This document shows positions 1 to 5,396 of a stretch of 6,249 bases of DNA, piece after piece. Position 1 is the first letter of the stretch; each line of letters begins with the position of its first letter. This DNA is from Candidatus Bathyarchaeota archaeon (GTDB lineage Archaea > Thermoproteota > Bathyarchaeia > Bathyarchaeales > Bathyarchaeaceae), in assembly GCA_020356305.1 (NCBI GenBank), contig CP070636.1:11460-17708 (forward strand), read 5' to 3'. The position numbers were made by a program, and so were the translations under genes. The notes under the pieces were generated by a model. It did not search any database. It was not told the origin of the DNA and saw only the letters and a program-made list of their open reading frames with translations.

Positions 1-467
1 ATCAGTCGTGCTTGTCCATCCCAGATTTTCCCATTCTTTGTCAATTTGGATTGGGGCTTTCTGCCCAATGAGCTTTGCAACTGTTCTGGCTGCGTTGGCA
101 CAACCGCTTCTATGTAATATGTTGTTTCGATGGTGAAGGTGACGGTATCATTGGTATCTTCTGTTGCATCGTGCAACTTCACAGTGTAATTGCCTTTCGG
201 GCGGCTAGGCGCGATGAACGTATCATCAACAGTTGCGTCCACCGCTGTTCCGCTTTTCACCTCTTCCTCGTCAAAGAAAATTGCGTACGATCCACTTGCA
301 GTATCGATTTCTCCAACAAGTGTTATGGGTGTTCCAACAGGTCCGCTGTTTGGTGTGATAGTGGTTATCGTTGTTGGGCCCGCGGGTATCCCTGGAAGGA
401 ACGAAGCGCCGACAGCTGCTACAAGCAGCAGTGTTGCTAGGGCTAAGTTGAGTTTCAGTTTATCCAA
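1..467 (-). CDS. Secreted IPT/TIG (Ig-like) domain protein, N-terminal part, cut by window edge
   Basis: Reading leftward from a TTG at 467-465 gives 155 codons without a stop to the window edge. Residues 1-25 look like a signal peptide: a short Lys-containing start (LDKLKLN), a hydrophobic stretch rich in Leu, Ala and Val (about 8-24), then Gly-Ile-Pro-Ala-Gly. Residues about 34-118 read like one IPT/TIG Ig-like domain: the opening ITPNSGPVGTPITLVGE is the classic TIG signature and the end (GNYTVKLHD...VTFTI) is typical of the last strands. The mature protein is probably exported to the cell surface; such proteins are common in archaea and usually bind or scaffold rather than catalyse, so no specific function is claimed. 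I chose TTG 467 because GAGGGG lies 6 bases upstream and the peptide starts well from there. A GTG at 500-498 in the same frame is the alternative. Past residue about 131 the frame becomes less protein-like while another frame improves, so a frameshift is possible (see findings). Confidence 0.7.
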   Translation of the reverse strand, partial: MDKLKLNLALATLLLVAAVGASFLPGIPAGPTTITTITPNSGPVGTPITLVGEIDTASGSYAIFFDEEEVKSGTAVDATVDDTFIAPSRPKGNYTVKLHDATEDTNDTVTFTIETTYYIEAVVPTQPEQLQSSLGRKPQSKLTKNGKIWDGQARL

Positions 468-493
468 GCGTTTCCCCTCATTTTCAACCTTCT

Positions 494-775
494 TTAGCAC
501 TTGCTTTTTATCCTTAAAGACCTGAATGTTTTAAGCTTTATCTTTTCCAATTCTTCTATGCTTCGGTTAGACTCTGAAACGCCGAAAGAGGGTAGAAGTC
601 TATTCAATTTCTGTCCTCTTAACTTATATGTTGGTTTTTGTCTTCTAACCCTCTTGAAGATGCACGAGCACCTTGGGGAAGAGGCGTCTTGCAAGGACAG
701 AAAACCAAGTATAACAAGGATTATGGCAAACGCGTAGATAGGCCTCTTTTTCTTGTTAGACTCCATCATATGCAT
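494..775 (-). CDS. Possible small single-pass membrane protein, 93 residues, hypothetical
   Basis: I do not recognise a family. The predicted product has a short basic start (ESNKKKRP, residues 5-12), one strongly hydrophobic segment (IYAFAIILVILGFLSL, about 13-28) that could be an uncleaved anchor or a signal peptide, and a Lys/Arg-rich remainder with two close cysteines (CSC) after the helix and a charged helix-like tail (SIEELEKIKLK). Three in-frame ATGs (775, 769, 766) are possible starts; none has a clear ribosome binding site, so a leaderless transcript is possible. Its TAA stop (496-494) lies just past the alternative GTG start (500-498) of the downstream TIG-domain gene, in the pattern GTGCTAA, which would fit translational coupling. 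The opposite strand has a comparable open frame (501-737) that I regard as its shadow. The membrane segment argues for a real gene; the tail is less convincing. Confidence 0.42.
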   Translation of the reverse strand: MHMMESNKKKRPIYAFAIILVILGFLSLQDASSPRCSCIFKRVRRQKPTYKLRGQKLNRLLPSFGVSESNRSIEELEKIKLKTFRSLRIKSKC

Positions 776-795
776 TATTCATAAGGATAACGACT

Positions 796-811
796 TCTAA
801 ACAGGTTTAGA
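796..811. promoter_or_regulatory. Palindrome with 7-bp arms, possible operator
   Basis: TCTAAAC (796-802) and GTTTAGA (805-811) are perfect inverted repeats separated by AG. The site lies in the divergent intergenic region, 21 bases upstream of the ATG at 775 of the minus-strand gene pair and about 216 bases before metV. Size and symmetry suit a dimeric helix-turn-helix regulator, and the distance suggests control of the leftward genes. No second copy was seen in the window. That it is an operator is inference. Confidence 0.35.
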
Positions 812-972
812 TGTAATTCTGTCTCCCATAGAATGGGTGAAGCAATTTTGACTAGCTGTTTTTGCCTCTTTCCTAAGATAAAGAAATCGTATATTGACAA
901 GTTTACCCAGAGTATCGGTTTTCTCGATGTAAGTTACGTGAAGCAAAAGATACCTACACCATAAAAACACTC

Positions 973-980
973 CTTAAATA
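973..980 (+). promoter_or_regulatory. TATA-like box for metV-metF
   Basis: CTTAAATA sits in an A/T-rich stretch with an A-run just upstream (962-967) that could serve as part of a BRE. Archaeal transcription usually begins about 25 bases downstream of the box, which here would be near 1000, leaving a short leader of about 25-30 bases before the metV ATG at 1028. The match is by eye and archaeal TATA boxes are loose, so confidence is limited. Confidence 0.4.
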
Positions 981-1027
981 GAGATAAACGACTTGTAATA
1001 GAATTCTTGTTTAAAGAAGGTTTGACA

Positions 1028-1666
1028 ATGATATTGACCGAAAAGAAGCCGATAGATGACATAAAAGCGAGCCTCAAAAAAAGCAAAAAGATCTTGATCC
1101 TTGGGTGTGGAACTTGCGCAACACTCAATCAAACCGGCGGAGAAGAACAAGTCAAAGAGATGACGAAGCTGCTAGGCGAAAAAGACATAGTTGGAACAGT
1201 GGTTCCTGAGACTCCCTGTGATAAGAGAGTTCTAAAACGCGATCTCAGACCCGTAGCGGCCTCTCTAAATGCAGCCGATGCTATTCTCGTCTTGTCTTGC
1301 GGAGCAGGTGTTCAAACGGTTGCCGAATTGACTGGAAAAATTGCTTTACCCGGCCTCAACACCAGATTCATAGGTATGGTCGAACGAATAGGAGAGTTCT
1401 ATCAGCGCTGCCTTGCTTGCAGCGACTGCATCCTTGACGAAACTGGGGGCATATGCCCAATCACGAGATGTCCAAAGGGACTCCTCAATGGACCCTGTGC
1501 GGGCCACATGGACGGAAAGTGTGAAGTAGACCGTGAAAAGGATTGTGCTTGGGTACTTATTTATAACCGGATGAAAGACATTGGACAGCTGGAAAAGTTT
1601 AAGGCTTTCAGAAAGCCGAGAAACTACCAGATTTCAACTCCACCCCAACAAATCGTTTGGAAGTAG
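1028..1666 (+). CDS. metV: Methylenetetrahydrofolate reductase small subunit, MetV family (zinc/Fe-S cysteine-rich protein)
   Basis: The product is a 212-residue partner subunit of MetF, of the family annotated as methylene-tetrahydrofolate reductase C-terminal domain. In acetogens MetV and MetF form a complex that reduces methylene-H4F to methyl-H4F in the methyl branch of the Wood-Ljungdahl pathway. The first half resembles a nucleotide-fold-like domain: KKILILGCGTC (Cys27, Cys30), ETPCDK (Cys64) and AILVLSCGAGVQ (Cys91). The second half is the cysteine-dense module, Cys128/131/134 (RCLACSDC), 143, 148, 157, 165 and 173, with CPKGLLNGPCAGHMDGKCE being very characteristic. Twelve cysteines in all fit binding of Fe-S and/or zinc; which residues bind what cannot be read here. 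Length is normal for the family. The start is ATG 1028, with GAAGGT 6 bases upstream; a TTG at 1007 would add 7 residues (MFKEGLT) and swallow that site. It is followed after 6 bp by metF, so the two are surely co-transcribed. Cytoplasmic. Confidence 0.9.
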   Translation: MILTEKKPIDDIKASLKKSKKILILGCGTCATLNQTGGEEQVKEMTKLLGEKDIVGTVVPETPCDKRVLKRDLRPVAASLNAADAILVLSCGAGVQTVAELTGKIALPGLNTRFIGMVERIGEFYQRCLACSDCILDETGGICPITRCPKGLLNGPCAGHMDGKCEVDREKDCAWVLIYNRMKDIGQLEKFKAFRKPRNYQISTPPQQIVWK

Positions 1667-1672
1667 CGCAAA

Positions 1673-2572
1673 ATGAGCTATACTAGTTCACTGGAAAAAA
1701 GTCTGGCAACATCAAAGTTTACAATAACCGGCGAGTTAACTCCGCCCAAGAGTGCAAGCATCGAAGACGTCTTAGACGGCGCCAAGCTGATCAAAGATGA
1801 CGTAGTGGCCACAAATGTAACTGACAACCCCACCAGCCGCGTGGTTATGAGTACTCTTGCAACTTGCCACCTCATTGAGAAACAAACCGGCCTCGAAACC
1901 ATTTATCAGATAACTTGTCGAGACAGAAACAGACTCGCCTTGCAGTCAGATGTTCTGGCAGCAAACGCCCTTGGAATCAAAAACATTCTGGTCCTGACAG
2001 GTGACTACATAACTATGGGCGATCATCATGAAGCCAAGCCGGTGTTTGACCTTGACTCCGTTCAACTTCTATGGGCCATAAAGAAAATGCAAGACGAAGG
2101 CACAGACTTGGCTGGAAAAAAACTGAAGACTTCGCCGAAATTGTTTGTGGGGGCTGCTGTAAACCCAGGCCTCGACCCTATAGAACCAGAGATCATCAGA
2201 CTGGAGAAGAAAGTTGACATGGGTGCCAAGTTCGCGCAGAGCCAGTGCCTCTATGATCCTAGCGTTCTAGAGAAGTTTATGGATCAGATTTCCCATCTGG
2301 ACGTGAAGATTTTGGTGGGAATCACCCCTTTGTTGTCCGCAGGCATGGCAAAGTGGATGGTTAAGAACTGTCCTGGAGTAATTATCCCTGACGAGATGAT
2401 CAAACGACTGAAAGAAGCAGAAGACAAAGTGAAAGAAGGAATAGAGATGATGGTGGAAGTGGTTTCAAAAATTGCTCCCATGAAAGTAGCTGGGATTCAC
2501 GTGATGGTTCCTGAGAGAGCGGATTTAGTCGCCCAGACAGTGAAAGCTATCAAGGCTTCAGGAGTAGTTTAG
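1673..2572 (+). CDS. metF: Methylene-tetrahydrofolate (tetrahydropterin) reductase, MetF catalytic subunit
   Basis: The product is a 299-residue flavin-dependent TIM-barrel reductase that converts 5,10-methylene-H4F (or an archaeal pterin analogue) to the 5-methyl form. Family marks in order: GELTPPK with the conserved Glu21 (equivalent to the catalytic Glu of the E. coli enzyme); NVTDNP at 48-53; QITCRDRNR at 79-87; LGIKNILVLTGDY at 100-112, the flavin-contacting strand; GAAVNPG at 160-166; GAKFAQSQ at 184-191; and AGIHVMVP at 273-280. Length matches the short single-domain archaeal and acetogen-type MetF. There is no regulatory C-terminal extension as in eukaryotic MTHFR. It lies 6 bp downstream of metV on the same strand, and in characterised acetogen complexes the electrons reach MetF through or alongside MetV. 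No NAD(P)H-, F420- or Hdr-type electron-donor gene is in the window, so the donor is unknown. The gene ends 19 bp from the convergent EndoQ gene. The choice of H4F or H4MPT as substrate cannot be decided from sequence. Confidence 0.93.
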   Translation: MSYTSSLEKSLATSKFTITGELTPPKSASIEDVLDGAKLIKDDVVATNVTDNPTSRVVMSTLATCHLIEKQTGLETIYQITCRDRNRLALQSDVLAANALGIKNILVLTGDYITMGDHHEAKPVFDLDSVQLLWAIKKMQDEGTDLAGKKLKTSPKLFVGAAVNPGLDPIEPEIIRLEKKVDMGAKFAQSQCLYDPSVLEKFMDQISHLDVKILVGITPLLSAGMAKWMVKNCPGVIIPDEMIKRLKEAEDKVKEGIEMMVEVVSKIAPMKVAGIHVMVPERADLVAQTVKAIKASGVV

Positions 2573-2591
2573 TTCCAAAAACATTCTTGAG

Positions 2592-3875
2592 TCAAACAAA
2601 CTCTGAAAGGCTTCGCTGGTTAACCGTTCTCTTCTCCAATATCTTTTCTTTCTCACACTCAAAAAAAGCGAGTTGACCATAAACACCGTCGTAACCAGGT
2701 ATGACCCCAACGTTTCCGTCTCTAACACGAACGATGGCCTCAGCGATCTTCGGTTCAACGATTTCAGACATCTCTTCTACGGGCGCATCTACCAAGACGG
2801 CGTATTCGTCGCCAAACCTCTCCACGAGAGCATTATACACCTTCCAAACCTTTTGGACGCCGGGGTATGTGACATCCAGAAGCGTTGAGATAATTTCAGA
2901 AAGAGGAAGAAGATGCATATAGCCTACAGCACTTTCAGGTCTGAAACCCGGGGGCCTGTCTGCCAGCTCTTCTACTCGCTGCTCTACTCCTTTTGTGAGC
3001 ACTTTGCGACATACCGGACAAATACCTCTCAGCTTTGTGGCCTCTTGCGGCGAAAGGGAAACGTTGCAGTTTCGATGGCCAGTCCAGTGGTACTTTCCAT
3101 AGGCGGGGTTCGTTTCGATTGTAAATTTGAAGCGCCCATCCTTTTTCCGTATAGCGTCAACCACTTCGAAGTATGTCAGCGTCTCAAGTTCGAACACGTT
3201 GGCTTCCCTCCCAATTCTCCACGGCCAAGCGCTGTGACTATCGCTATTCGAGATTAAAGCAAACCGGTCAAGTGTGCTCAATCGCCAGTTCATTGGGGGA
3301 TCTGAGGAGAGACCTGTTTCTAAAGCAAAGATGTGTCTCGTCGTGTCTTGATAGCAGTCTTCCACACGGTTGAAGCCGCTGAAGGCCCCAAAGATGCTGA
3401 ACCAGGGAGTCCAAACGTGAGCAGGTATCACGACGTTGTCATCTGAAATTTCCAACACCTCTTCCACGAGTTGGGACGCCGTTACATCCAAAATTGGTCT
3501 ACCATCCACTGTGAGACTTCCGTATTGCGCTAGCCGCTCGTTAATCTGAACTGCTATCTCTAGACTCGGGGTAAGAAGCACATGATGAATTTTCTTGACT
3601 TGTCCTTCAAAGGGGAATATTGTGCAAATTTCACCCGTTATCATGCAGTGAACTGGCGACTCGACGTCCTTAACTGGCTTGTAGAGACCTGTATTGGGTA
3701 CCTTAACCAAGTTCTCGTTCAACTCCTCAAGCCATCGGGGATGCGTAAAGTCCCCAGTGCCCACGAGATTCAAACCCTTAACCCGAGCGAAACGTGTGAT
3801 CTCGTCTATGTTCATTTTCTTGCTTGTGGCTCGACTATACCTACTATGAATATGAAGGTCCGCTATCACTCTCAA
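2592..3875 (-). CDS. endoQ: Endonuclease Q, PHP-domain nuclease for deaminated DNA
   Basis: The 427-residue product is close in length to characterised archaeal EndoQ (about 424). EndoQ nicks DNA 5' to uracil, hypoxanthine, xanthine or abasic sites, starting repair of base deamination. The PHP metal-binding motifs are intact: DLHIHSRYSRA (His8, His10) at the N-terminus, GTGDFTHPRW (Asp42, His45), TGEI (Glu82), KIHHVLL (His97/98), PAHVWTPWFS (His153) and SNSDSHSAWPWRIGRE (Asp212, His214). A zinc-binding insert follows: His267-x2-Cys270 and Cys286-x2-Cys289. A C-terminal helix-hairpin-like part (GYMHLLPLSEII through VPGYDGVYG-type residues, about 319-401) completes the family architecture. The start is TTG at 3875: no ATG is available because an in-frame TAG lies 8 codons upstream, and GGAGTGG stands about 9 bases before the TTG. 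GTG at 3869 is a minor alternative. The TTG overlaps the stop of a possible 54-residue upstream ORF. Convergent with metF. Confidence 0.92.
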   Translation of the reverse strand: MRVIADLHIHSRYSRATSKKMNIDEITRFARVKGLNLVGTGDFTHPRWLEELNENLVKVPNTGLYKPVKDVESPVHCMITGEICTIFPFEGQVKKIHHVLLTPSLEIAVQINERLAQYGSLTVDGRPILDVTASQLVEEVLEISDDNVVIPAHVWTPWFSIFGAFSGFNRVEDCYQDTTRHIFALETGLSSDPPMNWRLSTLDRFALISNSDSHSAWPWRIGREANVFELETLTYFEVVDAIRKKDGRFKFTIETNPAYGKYHWTGHRNCNVSLSPQEATKLRGICPVCRKVLTKGVEQRVEELADRPPGFRPESAVGYMHLLPLSEIISTLLDVTYPGVQKVWKVYNALVERFGDEYAVLVDAPVEEMSEIVEPKIAEAIVRVRDGNVGVIPGYDGVYGQLAFFECEKEKILEKRTVNQRSLSEFV

Positions 3876-4036
3876 CGTTTTCTTCCACTCCTATTGTTCC
3901 GCACTTTTCTGCGCGCGCATGAAACCAAGCTCGAAATCTCACATATTCCTAGCAGATTCAGGAAGGAGTTGACATGAGGTCGATGCCTCTGTTTCTTTGA
4001 AACGCTCATCTGCCGTCTCGTTTCTCCCTTTTTCAT
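3872..4036 (-). CDS. Possible 54-residue basic protein overlapping the EndoQ start, hypothetical
   Basis: An ATG at 4036-4034 opens a frame of 54 codons that ends with TGA at 3874-3872, sharing TTGA with the EndoQ start codon (TTG 3875-3873). A 4-base stop/start overlap of this kind is typical of coupled genes. AGGA lies about 7 bases before the ATG. The product would be strongly basic (MKKGETRRQ..., ...RRKVRNNRSGRKR at the end) with a short apolar middle (FLNLLGICEISSLV). I recognise no family and the composition could also arise by chance from a purine-rich strand. Without it, the 214 bp between thrC and EndoQ hold only the EndoQ leader and a purine-rich tract (minus strand, about 4021-4050). 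Confidence 0.28.
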   Translation of the reverse strand: MKKGETRRQMSVSKKQRHRPHVNSFLNLLGICEISSLVSCARRKVRNNRSGRKR

Positions 4037-4089
4037 TCTTTTTCCTATTTCAAAGCAAAACTCCAGTTTGTGCGCTTATTATCTCCTTT

Positions 4090-5355
4090 TTAATGCGATA
4101 AATGCTTCTGCAACGTCGTTCTTATTTCGTGAACACTGGCTGGAACAAGAGTGGGCTTCTCAGATATTCTTTTTCCTGACTCGGGATCTTTCAATCCACT
4201 TCCCGTTATTATGCATACTACTTCTTCTTCTTTGTCAATCATTCCCGCCTTAATCATCTTCGAAAGACCTGCAATGCATGTGACGGCTGAGGGTTCAGCA
4301 AAAACTCCTTCAAGTCGCGCTAGCCATTCCATCGCTTGTAAAATCTCTAATTCAGAAACGGGTTCTGCGTGTCCGCTTGATTCTTTTAGGGCTTTAAGAG
4401 CTATCGGTGTGTCATAGCCCCATCTGCCAACCAGACCCTCAGCGATTGACTTGCTGCTACTGGCTAGCGGCAGAGCCGTTCCCTGCTTGAATCCTGCGAC
4501 TATCGGAGCGCCAGCTTGCGGGGCGGTCGCCACCATTCTAGGCACATTCGCTATTAGACCCAGATTTCTTAACTCATTGAAGCCTTTCCAAATTGCGTAT
4601 AGATGGGTGCCGTTGCCAACGTTGTCTATAACCCATTCTGGCGCTTTCCATCCTAATTGTTCACATATTTCATAGGCAAGGGTTTTGTCGCCCTCCATCC
4701 TGAATCTGTTGTATCCTGGACTCGACTCAAAAATGTCTAACCCCTCAAGTGATTCAATGTACAATTCAAAGATTTCTTCATAGATCCCATCCATTAACAA
4801 CGTTACAGCACCATATAACGTACATTGAGAAATTTTTCCTTTGGACGTCGTGGCCGGCATAAAGACAAAACATCCCAAGCCGGCTCGTGCTGCATATGCA
4901 GCTAGAGACGCTGCGGCATTTCCAGAAGACACGCATGAAACATACTTTTTCCTGAACTCCAACGCTTTGTTAATAGCCAAAACGCTTTCACGGTCCTTGA
5001 ACGAGTGTGTTGGGTTTTGAGTCTCATTCTTCAACCATAAATTGTTAAGACCAAATTTCTCGGCAAGCTTCCCACACTTTATCAGAGATGTCCCGCCTTC
5101 CCCCAAGGTTATTACGTTTTCTCCGTCAAACCCTAACAGTTCTCTATACCTTAGCAGGTTGAATGGCCTACTTGCGAACAGTTCTTTGCTGACAGATGTT
5201 CTAAGCGCCTCATAATCGTACTGTACCTCAGTAATGCCTCGAAATACTGAAATCCCCTTCACTTTTTCTAGGCCACACGTAGGGCAAACATAATATTTGG
5301 GCTCTAAAGGAAAGACAGCGTTGCACTCTACACATCTCAAACCCGTTGCATACAT
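4090..5355 (-). CDS. thrC: Threonine synthase-like PLP-dependent enzyme (fold type II), divergent
   Basis: The 421-residue product matches archaeal threonine synthase in length and order of motifs. ThrC converts O-phosphohomoserine to threonine in the cytoplasm. A zinc-ribbon-like N-terminus comes first (Cys8-x2-Cys11, Cys24-x2-Cys27), then LGEGGTSL (84-91), the PLP lysine in NPTHSFKDRE (Lys120), the substrate loop SSGNAAAS (143-150), RMEGDKTLAYEICEQLGW (219-236), the phosphate-binding loop NVGNGTH (245-251), IWKGF (255-259), EGVFAEPSA (349-357) and TGSGLKDP (384-391). Several normally stable positions differ: ThrC usually reads NPTGSFKDRG, PVGN-G-G and TGHGLKD or TGNGLKD. It may therefore be a ThrC paralogue with another substrate (cysteate synthase is a known ThrC relative), though true ThrC remains most likely. 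The start is ATG 5355, with GTGAT a few bases upstream resembling part of the archaeal Shine-Dalgarno sequence. It lies 41 bp downstream of the URO-D gene with no clear promoter between, so an operon is likely. Confidence 0.85.
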   Translation of the reverse strand: MYATGLRCVECNAVFPLEPKYYVCPTCGLEKVKGISVFRGITEVQYDYEALRTSVSKELFASRPFNLLRYRELLGFDGENVITLGEGGTSLIKCGKLAEKFGLNNLWLKNETQNPTHSFKDRESVLAINKALEFRKKYVSCVSSGNAAASLAAYAARAGLGCFVFMPATTSKGKISQCTLYGAVTLLMDGIYEEIFELYIESLEGLDIFESSPGYNRFRMEGDKTLAYEICEQLGWKAPEWVIDNVGNGTHLYAIWKGFNELRNLGLIANVPRMVATAPQAGAPIVAGFKQGTALPLASSSKSIAEGLVGRWGYDTPIALKALKESSGHAEPVSELEILQAMEWLARLEGVFAEPSAVTCIAGLSKMIKAGMIDKEEEVVCIITGSGLKDPESGKRISEKPTLVPASVHEIRTTLQKHLSH

Positions 5356-5396
5356 CTCTCATCACAGCTCTTCAATTTGGAAGGACTTGTTTTCAG

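Noticed and set aside
374..388. GGGCCCGCGGG self-complementary patches
   Set aside because: They lie inside the TIG-domain coding sequence (Pro-Ala-Gly-Pro codons) and are explained by it.
75..525. Two plus-strand open frames (75-440, 190-525) opposite the TIG-domain gene
   Set aside because: Their products are rich in Cys/Trp or Ser/Val without any family motif; the minus strand gives a signal peptide plus a recognisable TIG domain.
1007..1027. TTG at 1007 as the metV start
   Set aside because: It adds seven residues (MFKEGLT) that look like a translated ribosome-binding region; ATG 1028 with GAAGGT before it is better.
776..1027. tRNA, small RNA or CRISPR in the intergenic region
   Set aside because: No T-loop-like sequence, no cloverleaf arms and no repeated units are visible.
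2913..3373. Plus-strand frames opposite EndoQ (2913-3257, 3173-3373)
   Set aside because: They are shadows of the minus-strand gene, which carries all PHP and zinc-site motifs.
3582..3977. Plus-strand 131-residue frame crossing the EndoQ start
   Set aside because: Most of it mirrors EndoQ codons and the product has no coherent domain or ribosome binding site.
4021..4050. Pyrimidine-rich tract as a rightward terminator
   Set aside because: There is no plus-strand gene upstream to terminate; on the coding (minus) strand it is simply purine-rich leader.
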